Shown in pieces: positions 19,485-26,793 of a stretch of 64,000 bases of DNA (its first letter is position 1; every line of letters begins with the position of its first letter). The position numbers and the translations under genes are program-made. This stretch comes from Planococcus shixiaomingii (lineage in GTDB: Bacteria > Bacillota > Bacilli > Bacillales_A > Planococcaceae): the NCBI RefSeq assembly GCF_030413615.1, contig NZ_CP129236.1, positions 170,001-234,000 on the forward strand. Direction: 5' to 3'. Under the pieces are notes generated by a model. The model was not told the origin of the DNA, made no database searches, and saw nothing but the letters and a program-made list of their open reading frames with translations.

Positions 19485-19877
19485 TTGAGAGACAGAAGCT
19501 CCGTAATTCTTATACAAGAAGGAAAAGTCGCTTTGATCAAACGGGTGCTCGAAGGTAGAGAGTATTACGTGTTTCCGGGCGGAGGAGTTGAACCTGGCGA
19601 AACGCCTGAACAAGCTGCACGAAGAGAGGCATTTGAAGAATTGGGTGTGGAAGTCGAAGTTCAGGCACTTGTTGCTGTTGTTCAGTACAACGGCACGCAA
19701 TTTTTCTTTTCAGCCCAATTGCTGTCAGGTGAAATTGGAACAGGGAATGGCGAAGAGTTTACAGATCTCAAAAGAGACCGAGGGACTTATGAGCCGATGT
19801 GGGTCGACATCGCCCAACTGACACAAATGAATGTGAAGCCTCGAGAAGTGGCTGAACAAGTCCAGGTGCTTTTGTGA
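19485..19877 (+). CDS. Nudix hydrolase
   Basis: 130 residues. The Nudix box GGGVEPGETPEQAARREAFEELG starts near residue 31. The longest frame begins at a TTG inside the ribosome site; TTG at 19485, 7 nt after GGAGGA, is the sensible start. It ends in an overlap with the ribosome-binding region of the next gene (GTGA with AAAGGAG), so translation is coupled. Substrate unknown. Confidence 0.8.
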   Translation: MRDRSSVILIQEGKVALIKRVLEGREYYVFPGGGVEPGETPEQAARREAFEELGVEVEVQALVAVVQYNGTQFFFSAQLLSGEIGTGNGEEFTDLKRDRGTYEPMWVDIAQLTQMNVKPREVAEQVQVLL

Positions 19878-19891
19878 AAGGAGAAGGTAGG

Positions 19892-20338
19892 ATGGATATT
19901 CAATTTCTTCAGCTGCAGTCAATTGACGATGCTAAACTGCTAGCCGGCGTCGCCACGCTGCATGAAACCATTTTTGGCAGCAGCGATAATTTAGTGAATA
20001 AAATCGAATCCAAACCGGAATTACTTATCTTTCTAGCGCTTTTTGACTCAGAAGTGGTCGGGTATAAAATGGGCTATGCTTTGGACAAGGAAACCTTTTA
20101 TAGCTGGCTTGGCGGAGTGGCTCCCCATTACCGGACGCGTGGCATCGCTTCTCAATTGATGGAAAAGCAACATCATTACTTGAAGCAACAAGGTTATAAA
20201 CTCGTGCGGACCAAAACAAAAAACCAGTGGCGCAGCATGTTAATTTTGAATATTAAATTCGGTTTTGATGTAATGGGCACTTATCTGGATGATGTCGGAG
20301 AGGTCAAAATTGTGTTGGAAAAGAAGCTTGCCGACTAA
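19892..20338 (+). CDS. GNAT acetyltransferase
   Basis: 148 residues. The acetyl-CoA loop YRTRGIASQLMEK (about 80-92) and the upstream strand SWLGGVAPHY are typical GNAT motifs A. The gene starts 14 nt after the preceding Nudix stop at an ATG served by AAAGGAGAAGG. The acceptor is unknown; it belongs to the array of modifying enzymes. Confidence 0.8.
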   Translation: MDIQFLQLQSIDDAKLLAGVATLHETIFGSSDNLVNKIESKPELLIFLALFDSEVVGYKMGYALDKETFYSWLGGVAPHYRTRGIASQLMEKQHHYLKQQGYKLVRTKTKNQWRSMLILNIKFGFDVMGTYLDDVGEVKIVLEKKLAD

Positions 20339-20350
20339 AGGAGAATAGCT

Positions 20351-20833
20351 ATGGACTTTCAACTAGCTGCAATGACCCAGGAACAAGCAGAAGAGATTTC
20401 TTTCAACTGGCATTATGAAGGAAAGTATTCTTTTTATGATATGGAAGCGGACGTGGAAGATCTGAAGGAATTTTTAGATCCTGAAACACGGGGAGACATG
20501 TTTTATTCCGCGATGAAAGATGGTCAGCTAATAGGCTTTTTTAGCTTTGAAAAAACGGCCAGCCGCACAGTTGATGTGGGTCTTGGCATGAGGCCGGATT
20601 TAACAGGCAGCGGCAAGGGGCAAGTGTTTTTAATGGGAGGCATAGCGTTCGCCAGGGAAACTTACAAATCGGAAAAACTTACGTTGTCTGTAGCGGTTTT
20701 CAATGAAAGAGCAATCAGCTTATACAAAAAAGTGGGATTTCAAGAAGTGGAGACGTTCCGCCAAGACACAAATGGCGGCAATTATGAATTTTTGAGAATG
20801 GTTTATGACTGCAAAGGAAGGGATGGGTCATGA
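20351..20833 (+). CDS. GNAT acetyltransferase
   Basis: 160 residues, RimL-like. Motif A appears as LGMRPDLTGSGKGQVFLMGG (about 78-97) and motif B as SVAVFNERAISLYKKVGF (about 115-132). AAAGGAG before the ATG. Its stop overlaps the next ATG by 4 nt (ATGA), so it is coupled to the dihydrofolate reductase gene. Confidence 0.83.
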   Translation: MDFQLAAMTQEQAEEISFNWHYEGKYSFYDMEADVEDLKEFLDPETRGDMFYSAMKDGQLIGFFSFEKTASRTVDVGLGMRPDLTGSGKGQVFLMGGIAFARETYKSEKLTLSVAVFNERAISLYKKVGFQEVETFRQDTNGGNYEFLRMVYDCKGRDGS

Positions 20834-21327
20834 AAGTTTCGTTGATTGTGGCGATGAGCAGCAACCGGGTGATTGGGAAAGACAATGATATTCCATGGCG
20901 CCTGCCAAGAGATTGGGAATATGTAAAAGTCACGACGCAGGGGCGTCCGATTATACTCGGAAGGAAAAACTTTGAATCGATTGGCAGAGCCTTGCCGGGT
21001 AGACGGAATATTGTGCTGACTACAGAGGGAAATAAGCGCTTTCCAGGCTGCGAAACGGCTCATTCAGTTGAAGGCGTGTTCGAATTGTGCCAAGGCGAAG
21101 AAGAAATTTTCATTTTTGGCGGCGAACAGATTTATGACGCATTTTTGCCATATGTAGAAAAAATGCATATTACAAAAATTCATCACGAATTTGATGGAGA
21201 TACTTTTTTTCCGGAAGTGGATTTTAAGGAATGGCAAGAAGTGTCGGCCGAAACGGGAATAACAGATAGTGAAAATCCTTATGCTTACTCGTTTCATGTC
21301 TATGAACGAAAAGGAGATATCAATTAA
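20830..21327 (+). CDS. Dihydrofolate reductase, DfrD/DfrG/DfrK-like
   Basis: Reduces dihydrofolate to tetrahydrofolate with NADPH. 165 residues with IGKDNDIPWRLP, catalytic acid Asp28, ILGRKNFESIG and FIFGGEQIY. From memory it resembles the acquired trimethoprim-resistant enzymes DfrD, DfrG and DfrK of staphylococci, listeriae and enterococci far more than the house-keeping Bacillus DfrA: MKVSLI, RDWEYVK, EEEIFIFGGEQIY, PYVEKM and HHEFDGDTFFPEV are shared. No thymidylate synthase gene is adjacent, as would be usual for the house-keeping copy. Whether the host is resistant is inference. Confidence 0.9.
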   Translation: MKVSLIVAMSSNRVIGKDNDIPWRLPRDWEYVKVTTQGRPIILGRKNFESIGRALPGRRNIVLTTEGNKRFPGCETAHSVEGVFELCQGEEEIFIFGGEQIYDAFLPYVEKMHITKIHHEFDGDTFFPEVDFKEWQEVSAETGITDSENPYAYSFHVYERKGDIN

Positions 21328-21353
21328 CTGAATTTTGTGAGGAGGATTTGCAA

Positions 21354-21815
21354 GTGAATACTGAGCTGACTTTCCGATTGGCAAACGAACAAGATTTAGA
21401 TGAGATTGTAGCAATGCTTGCAGATGATGTACTAGGGCATACGAGGGAACGTTACGAGCAGCCGCTTCCGGTAAGCTATTTGAACGCTTTTCAGGCGATT
21501 TCTGCCGACGCTAATAATGAGTTGGTGGTGGCTTGTCTTGGAGAGAAAGTCGTGGGTGTCCAGCAAATTACATTTGCACCATATATCACACATCAAGGTG
21601 GATGGCGCGCGACAATTGAAGGGGTAAGAACTTTATCATCGGAACGCGGCAAAGGAATTGGGACGGAACTCATCCGTTGGGCAATTGGGCGAGCAAAAGA
21701 ACGGGGATGCCATGTGGTGCAGCTCACAACCGACAAAAAGCGGGAAGACGCACTGCGTTTTTATGAGGGGCTTGGATTTAAGGCTACGCATGAAGGAATG
21801 AAATTGAAACTATAG
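21354..21815 (+). CDS. GNAT acetyltransferase
   Basis: 153 residues. Acetyl-CoA loop RGKGIGTELIRWA (about 98-110), then DKKREDALRFYEGLGFKATHEGMKLKL, a very regular GNAT ending. GAGGAGGA lies 7 nt before the GTG at 21354; an in-frame TTG at 21348 is too close to it. Starts 26 nt after the reductase gene. Acceptor unknown. Confidence 0.83.
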   Translation: MNTELTFRLANEQDLDEIVAMLADDVLGHTRERYEQPLPVSYLNAFQAISADANNELVVACLGEKVVGVQQITFAPYITHQGGWRATIEGVRTLSSERGKGIGTELIRWAIGRAKERGCHVVQLTTDKKREDALRFYEGLGFKATHEGMKLKL

Positions 21816-21838
21816 TTAACGCTAAGAAAAGAGGGCAT

Positions 21839-22321
21839 ATGGCTAAAGAAGCTGATTTATATAACGAATTCCTAGCCGTTGCAACTTTTCTAAATCGCCG
21901 TTTAACTATCACCCCTGTGCTTTATGGATCGTTAGGTCTCACGAAAGCTACACACGTAGATTTTGCTCCACAAGATATTGATATTCTTGTGCCATTGCTT
22001 TTTTTAGAAGAAAAATGGGATGTGCTGAAAGCGGTGATGGAGGAGCTAGGCTATTTGCTGATCGATATGGATGAACACGAATTCCGAAAAGAAGACAATA
22101 AAATCGGCTTTTCTTTTATTGAAGATTTAAAAGGCTTTGCGGGAGTCGATGATCAAGCACTGACATTGGTGGAAGAAGAGGGAGCCAACTATTACAGCCT
22201 TTCGCTCGCAGATTACATAAAGGTCTACCAGCGATCATCCCAAGATGGTTACAGGCGGACAAAGAACGACCAGAAAGACCTGGAAAAACTGAAAATCTTG
22301 TGCCAATTGCCGCTGGAGTGA
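21839..22321 (+). CDS. Nucleotidyltransferase-like protein
   Basis: 160 residues. LYGSLGL (about 28-34) followed by DIDILVP (about 46-52) is the G-S...D-x-D pattern of the nucleotidyltransferase superfamily that includes antibiotic nucleotidyltransferases and minimal toxin-antitoxin MNTs. The remainder is helical. The exact family is not recognised and the second metal site is only partly clear. It sits among acetyltransferases and Nudix genes on the same strand. Confidence 0.6.
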   Translation: MAKEADLYNEFLAVATFLNRRLTITPVLYGSLGLTKATHVDFAPQDIDILVPLLFLEEKWDVLKAVMEELGYLLIDMDEHEFRKEDNKIGFSFIEDLKGFAGVDDQALTLVEEEGANYYSLSLADYIKVYQRSSQDGYRRTKNDQKDLEKLKILCQLPLE

Positions 22322-22345
22322 AAAATTTTTGATGAGGTGCCGAAA

Positions 22346-22729
22346 ATGAACGCAGAAATTCTAAGCTATCGAGAAAAGCCGATTCCAGGCAGCAAACTAA
22401 AAGCGCTTTACGAGAATGCAGGATGGTGGCCGCAACGAAGTGCGCAAGATCTCGAAGACATGCTCAAAAGTGAAATTTCGATGGGCGTCTGGCAAGAAGA
22501 CCGGTTGATTGGCTTCGCGCGTGTGGTGACAGACGGGAAATTCAGGGCCTATATTGTCCATAACGAATTTAGAAAAAACGGCATCGGAACGCAGCTCGTG
22601 GAAAAACTGATGGATGAGCTTGCCCGTATTGATGTCGTAAGTTTGTTTTGCGGTGAAGAGTTGCTTTCTTTTTACGGGAAACAGGGGTTTAAACACAGCA
22701 AAGCTCAATTTGTCATGCACCGGAAATAA
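22346..22729 (+). CDS. GNAT acetyltransferase
   Basis: 127 residues, a short GNAT. EDRLIGFARVVTDGKFRAYIVHNEFRKNGIGTQLVEKLM (about 50-88) covers strand 4 and the acetyl-CoA loop; LLSFYGKQGFKHSKAQFVMHRK closes the fold. GATGAGG lies 6 nt before the ATG. The next gene begins directly at its stop (TAAATG). Confidence 0.8.
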   Translation: MNAEILSYREKPIPGSKLKALYENAGWWPQRSAQDLEDMLKSEISMGVWQEDRLIGFARVVTDGKFRAYIVHNEFRKNGIGTQLVEKLMDELARIDVVSLFCGEELLSFYGKQGFKHSKAQFVMHRK

Positions 22730-23167
22730 ATGCTGGAGGTGACTTTTATAAAGAAACGAGTCGATGTTGCATATGCCTTTATTTATAGAGCAGAAGATAA
22801 GAAAGTGCTGATGGTCAACAACAAAGGATCAGGCTGGTCGCTTCCTGGAGGTGCGGTGGAGCTAGGTGAAACATTGGAGGAAGCGGTCATACGAGAAACC
22901 AGGGAAGAAACCGGACTCGACGTGGAGGCGGGCCAGATTGTAGCTGTCAATGAAGCGGTATTCCAAGAAAAAGGCCATCATGCGTTATTTATTACGTTTG
23001 CAGCAGAAATTATTGGCGGGGGATGTGCTGTTCAAGACAGCGAAGAAATTTTAGAAGTCCAATGGATCGAGGTTCAAAAGGCAAGTAAGCTACTGATGGG
23101 ACGTATGGGAAACCTAGAAGCACTGCTTCAATCTTCCGCTTTATATACATATCAAGGAATCGTTTAA
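22730..23167 (+). CDS. Nudix hydrolase
   Basis: 145 residues if the ATG touching the preceding stop is used. Nudix box GGAVELGETLEEAVIRETREETG starts near residue 40. The start is uncertain: a strong GGAGGTGA lies inside the frame at 22735-22742 with no normal start codon after it, only ATA at 22748. Either translation is coupled through TAAATG or a rare start is used. Substrate unknown. Confidence 0.8.
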   Translation: MLEVTFIKKRVDVAYAFIYRAEDKKVLMVNNKGSGWSLPGGAVELGETLEEAVIRETREETGLDVEAGQIVAVNEAVFQEKGHHALFITFAAEIIGGGCAVQDSEEILEVQWIEVQKASKLLMGRMGNLEALLQSSALYTYQGIV

Positions 23168-23190
23168 TTTTACATAAAAGAGGTGACGGA

Positions 23191-23622
23191 ATGGAAAAAT
23201 GGCTGGGTGCTGCAGGCATCTGCTTCAATGACAAAAATGAGCTGTTGATGGTGTTAGAAGGCAGGTTGGAAGGCGAAGGAAAATGGTCGGTTCCGACCGG
23301 AGGAGTGGCTGGCAATGAGACGTTTGAAGAATGCGTCGTCAGAGAAATTGGTGAAGAAACCGGTTTTTCGGTGGAAGTCATTGAAAAGCTCCAAGTAAAA
23401 AGCGGTATTTATGAAGACATTCAAATCGCTTTTGAAGTTCATTATTTTGGGGTCAAAATCATTGGCGGCAAAGCGCAAATTCAAGATCCGGATAACTTGA
23501 TCATGGATATTGCTTGGAAGTCGAAAGAGGAAGTAACGCATTTGGAACTGAATTATCCGGAAGACCGGGAATACTTGATGGAACAATTTCTTAAAAACCG
23601 CGCCCTGGGCTTTATCGTGTAG
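23191..23622 (+). CDS. Nudix hydrolase
   Basis: 143 residues. WSVPTGGVAGNETFEECVVREIGEETGF (about 31-58) is the Nudix box with its preceding strand. GAGGTGA precedes the ATG. Last gene of the array, followed by a terminator. The substrate is unknown; like its neighbours it may clean or modify nucleotide-like compounds. Confidence 0.83.
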   Translation: MEKWLGAAGICFNDKNELLMVLEGRLEGEGKWSVPTGGVAGNETFEECVVREIGEETGFSVEVIEKLQVKSGIYEDIQIAFEVHYFGVKIIGGKAQIQDPDNLIMDIAWKSKEEVTHLELNYPEDREYLMEQFLKNRALGFIV

Positions 23623-23657
23623 CTTCTTCGGATTTTTTCTGAAGAAGTATTTTTTTG
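23622..23657 (+). terminator. Terminator of the Nudix/GNAT array
   Basis: Stem CTTCTTC/GAAGAAG with a T-rich loop and a run of seven T, starting within the last stop codon. Confidence 0.82.
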
Positions 23658-23721
23658 CGGAAAATGAAACCGACAAGCACACTGCGTTGTCTAACAATCA
23701 GTTGAGCAAGGGGGAGAGAAA

Positions 23722-24246
23722 TTGGAGAAGCACGAAAGAGACCGGCTGTTGGTTGAAGCAATGGATGCGTATGGCCATTATTTGATTCGGCTGGCGTATT
23801 CCTTTGTCAAAGAGCAATCGAAAGCAGAGGACATTGTCCAAGAAGCTTTTATCCGCTATTACCGTTCGCTTGAACGATTCGAGGAGCGTTCCAGCGTGAA
23901 AACCTATTTATACCGCATTACCGTCAATGAATGCCGCAATTATTTTAAAAGCTGGGCGTATCGGAAAATGGAGTTTTCCAATTTCTTAACCCCTTTGTAT
24001 GCCTCAAAAAGCTCTGCAGAAGACACTGTGTTGTCAACGGAGAAAAGTCAGGATGTAGCGCGCGCAATTGAAAAACTGCCGGTCAAGTATTCCGAAGTGC
24101 TGTGGCTGCATTATTACGCTGAGTTTTCCGTTGCGGAAATAGCGGAAGTTTTGAATTGCTCGGGAAACACAGTAAAAACCCGTTTAGCAAGAGGGCGGAA
24201 AATGGCCAGCATTGCATTTGAAGAGGAGGGAATTGACCATGCATGA
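23722..24246 (+). CDS. ECF-type RNA polymerase sigma factor
   Basis: 174 residues. Region 2 (RLAYSFVKEQSKAEDIVQEAFIRYY, about 23-47) and region 4 (LPVKYSEVLWLHYYAEFSVAEIAEVLNCS, then TVKTRLARGRK) are clear. TTG start set by GGGGGAG. It overlaps the next gene, a membrane protein with anti-sigma layout, by 8 nt. A TGAAAC at 23665-23670, a typical ECF -35 element, suggests autoregulation, though the -10 spacing is not ideal. Subgroup and stimulus unknown. Confidence 0.87.
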   Translation: MEKHERDRLLVEAMDAYGHYLIRLAYSFVKEQSKAEDIVQEAFIRYYRSLERFEERSSVKTYLYRITVNECRNYFKSWAYRKMEFSNFLTPLYASKSSAEDTVLSTEKSQDVARAIEKLPVKYSEVLWLHYYAEFSVAEIAEVLNCSGNTVKTRLARGRKMASIAFEEEGIDHA

Positions 24247-25393
24247 CGAACTGAAGCAGCAATTGAATAAATCCATTCCACAGCACATTACGCTGACAGA
24301 AATCAAAAAGGAAAAAATCTTGCAGGAAGCGCAAAAGGCAGTTGTGTATAAAAGGTCTTCCCAAACATCTAAATTGTTGCCAGCCATTGTCGGCGCAGCG
24401 GTGATTGGCCTATCAGTTTTATTGAGTTACCCTTACGTAACGGAAAACGGACAGTTTATAAAAGGCAGTTTGCAGGAAGTGACGATTCCGGATCAGCCGT
24501 ATCCTGTGTTGATTAATGCAGAATATAATAATCAGGAAGATATTCTTATTTATACGGATGCTGAAAGGGTTTATTCTTATTCGGTGGATGCGAAGACGGA
24601 AACAGTTTTGACGGAGGCTGAGGAAACCGCAAAAATCTCGGAAGTGACGACTGAAGATGAATGGGTGGTATGGAGTGAGTTGGCAGAAGGTTCATCTACA
24701 CTATGGATTCTAAATCAAGGCAGCGGGGAAATTCAGACCATTAAAGACATTTATGCCAGTGACTTGAATATCGATGGCAGCATGTTGAGCTATTTAGAGA
24801 TTGGTGTTGAAAACGAAACTCCGGCATACAGACTGTTGAACCTGGCGACTCTCGAAGAACCTTTCGAGCATGTTTCTTCAGGTGAAGGTGCAGACAGTAG
24901 TGCTTCGTTTGAAGATGGTGTATTGGCAATTCCGGAGCGAGTGACAAAAGACGGCCAAACGACAACAACGGTTTTTGTGTACAATGCGAAACAACAAAGC
25001 AAGATCGGAGAATTTACTTTCCCATACGAAGCGGCGTTTAATGTCACCTTATCAGACGGCAAAATCTTTGCGCGTTTGGCAGATGTCAACCAGTCCTATT
25101 CCGTGCTTGCTTATATTGATGTAAAGTCGGGAGAACTAGTGGAAATCGAGACGCCTGAATTTTGGGAGTACGCAGTGTATGAGAATTATGTGGCGTTAAG
25201 CATTCCAGAAGGAAATTCAAATACGGTGAAACTTTATGAAATCGAAGGCAAGACTGTTAAAGAATTGCCAGCACTAAGTGTCATAGAAGAGAGATTGGTC
25301 AAACCACGATTTACAGAAGATGGAAAGCTGCTCGTCAACGGAGAAGGCGAGCGATTTTCGATGTACCTGCAAAACACCAAAGATATTGATTAA
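24239..25393 (+). CDS. Membrane anti-sigma factor-like protein with extracellular domain
   Basis: 384 residues: a short cytoplasmic N-terminus (about 1-45), one membrane segment (LLPAIVGAAVIGLSVLLSY, about 46-64) and a long extracellular region rich in beta strands, possibly a propeller (repeats around ILIYTDAERVYSYSV, WVVWSELAEGSSTLWIL). No zinc-binding anti-sigma motif. The partner role is inferred from the 8-nt overlap with the ECF sigma gene and the topology. The start follows GAGGAGGG; a longer frame inside the sigma gene was rejected. Its 3' end has a decayed copy at about 26456. Confidence 0.7.
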   Translation: MHDELKQQLNKSIPQHITLTEIKKEKILQEAQKAVVYKRSSQTSKLLPAIVGAAVIGLSVLLSYPYVTENGQFIKGSLQEVTIPDQPYPVLINAEYNNQEDILIYTDAERVYSYSVDAKTETVLTEAEETAKISEVTTEDEWVVWSELAEGSSTLWILNQGSGEIQTIKDIYASDLNIDGSMLSYLEIGVENETPAYRLLNLATLEEPFEHVSSGEGADSSASFEDGVLAIPERVTKDGQTTTTVFVYNAKQQSKIGEFTFPYEAAFNVTLSDGKIFARLADVNQSYSVLAYIDVKSGELVEIETPEFWEYAVYENYVALSIPEGNSNTVKLYEIEGKTVKELPALSVIEERLVKPRFTEDGKLLVNGEGERFSMYLQNTKDID

Positions 25394-25459
25394 GCCCTAA
25401 AAAATGCTGTAACAAAATGGCAGTTTCTTCGTCTACCTTTTAAAGGAGATGGGACTGGC

Positions 25460-25834
25460 ATGAAAAAAAGTATAGCGGGGTTTATGATTTTATTGGTATT
25501 ATTTGTAATGGCTTCTTGTTCTGGGACACCTATCTCTCTGCCCGGCAGTTCAGAAGCGTCTTGGGCGTATCCGTTTGTGAAATACGAGGGCGCCAGTTAT
25601 GAAGTGACGAATGAGAAAGTGCCGAAAGAAGACGTTGGCGAACTGCTTGGTGAAGTAAAGCGAAATGTGTCGGACATGGATACAGCGGAAAATTATGTCG
25701 AATCGGATTTTGATTCGGTGGGGCTGAATTCGGGAGCCAAGCTATTCACTTTGAAGCAAAATAGCAGCGATAAAATTGTTTACGAGCAAGACGGCAAATA
25801 CTTTATTGCCAGAATTCCGGAAATGGAAGAATGA
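25460..25834 (+). CDS. Small putative lipoprotein
   Basis: 124 residues. Signal peptide MKKSIAGFMILLVLFVMAS followed by Cys20 (MASC), a plausible lipobox for diacylglyceryl attachment. The mature part is a small soluble domain of unknown function. AAAGGAGATGGG precedes the ATG. Same strand as, and 66 nt after, the anti-sigma-like gene, so it may be part of that regulon. Confidence 0.72.
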   Translation: MKKSIAGFMILLVLFVMASCSGTPISLPGSSEASWAYPFVKYEGASYEVTNEKVPKEDVGELLGEVKRNVSDMDTAENYVESDFDSVGLNSGAKLFTLKQNSSDKIVYEQDGKYFIARIPEMEE

Positions 25835-25849
25835 GTATGGGGGATTGGT

Positions 25850-25996
25850 ATGTTTTCATTGTTTCAAAAGAAATGCGCTTTCTGCAAAAAGAAATCGGCC
25901 GAACTGCACAAATATTTTAATGACCAGCAAAAGCCTATTCACGTGTGTACGAGTTGTGTGTCATACGCTGAACAACGGGAATTTCATAAAAGATAA
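25850..25996 (+). CDS. 48-residue zinc-ribbon-like protein
   Basis: A short gene with two Cys pairs, CAFC (9-12) and CTSC (33-36), spaced as in a zinc ribbon, and a basic C-terminus. It reads MFSLFQKKCAFCKKKS... and ends at a TAA just before a terminator. It starts 15 nt after the lipoprotein stop, and GGGGGAT lies before the ATG. Codon use and Cys spacing argue for a real gene. Function unknown; a DNA- or protein-binding role is a guess. Confidence 0.65.
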   Translation: MFSLFQKKCAFCKKKSAELHKYFNDQQKPIHVCTSCVSYAEQREFHKR

Positions 25997-25997
25997 A

Positions 25998-26040
25998 ACA
26001 AGCAGCTGCTCCGCTTAGGAACCAGCTGCTTGTTTTTGTT
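25998..26040. terminator. Bidirectional terminator
   Basis: Stem AAACAAGCAGCTG/CAGCTGCTTGTTT. It ends the plus-strand genes to its left; the minus-strand gene to its right ends inside the loop, so its last codons are part of the hairpin. Confidence 0.85.
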
Positions 26041-26401
26041 CCGCAAGTAAATTGGCGTAATACATGTGGGGATCAGAAATCTTGTTTTCGATAAAAAATT
26101 TGGCTTGCTGCTTGAACATATCGATGTATGCGTCTCGGTCCATTCCCGGATCCTTCAAATCTTCAATCGATCCAGTAACAGTAACAACATCTTCTTTCAA
26201 ATCGAGCATAACCATCATATGAATTTGACCTTGATAGGTGACAATGCCAATTGCTTGTTGCTGTTCGATGTCGATGTGTGTCAGTTCGTCTCGCACACCT
26301 GTTACCTTAAACAAAGTCCATCCGACAGAACAAGTTCTGTTTTTTCTTCTGGCATATAGCCCAAGCAAGATGGCGCCGGCAATGATTAATCGTTTTTTCA
26401 A
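26015..26401 (-). CDS. Hypothetical protein with N-terminal membrane anchor
   Basis: 128 residues, not recognised. A hydrophobic N-terminus (MKKRLIIAGAILLGLYARRK) acts as a signal anchor or uncleaved signal, followed by a soluble alpha/beta domain. Its coding sequence ends within the shared terminator hairpin. GGAGGGG precedes the ATG on the minus strand. It is convergent with the lipoprotein and zinc-ribbon genes. Confidence 0.65.
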   Translation of the reverse strand: MKKRLIIAGAILLGLYARRKNRTCSVGWTLFKVTGVRDELTHIDIEQQQAIGIVTYQGQIHMMVMLDLKEDVVTVTGSIEDLKDPGMDRDAYIDMFKQQAKFFIENKISDPHMYYANLLAEQKQAAGS

Positions 26402-26455
26402 AAAATCCCCTCCAAATAAGTTAGTTCTATGTGGAGCAATTAATAACCTTTAGCA

Positions 26456-26670
26456 GATTCAAATAGAGACGCCGGAATTTGGGGATTATGCTGTAAATAA
26501 TAGCTATGTGAGACTAATTACCACTGCAGAACGATTAAGTAAATTCACGCTTTTGAAAGACGAGCGGTTTTGCTGTACCTGCAAAATATTGAAGCAATTC
26601 ATAAAAACTAAAAAGAGCTGTAACAAATTGGAAGTTTCTTCGTCTACTTTTAAAAGAAGGAGGAGACCTA
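26456..26670 (+). pseudogene. Decayed duplicate of the 3' end of the anti-sigma-like gene
   Basis: This stretch resembles 25140-25455. IETPEFGDYAVNNSYVRL here matches IETPEFWEYAVYENYVAL in the intact protein, the CTGTACCTGCAAAA motif is shared, and even the non-coding tail (GCTGTAACAAA, then GTTTCTTCGTCTAC, then a purine-rich site) is conserved. About 100 nt are missing in the middle and the frame is broken, with no start. It is read as a remnant of a second sigma/anti-sigma-type gene. The rest of the 26402-26793 gap shows no gene. Confidence 0.7.
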
Positions 26671-26793
26671 ATCCGTTGTTAAATATAAAGTCTTTGGCTA
26701 AGAGAAAGCAGCCCGACCGACTTGGAATGCATGAGTGAGGTTACCCAAGTTTAAAGATGCTTTCAGTACTGTTATGGAGATAGGAGGAAGAAA

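Noticed and set aside
17517..23622. Integron, transposon or CRISPR explanation of the enzyme array
   Set aside because: No integrase or transposase gene, attC-like repeat, terminal inverted repeat or regular spacer array was seen in or around it.
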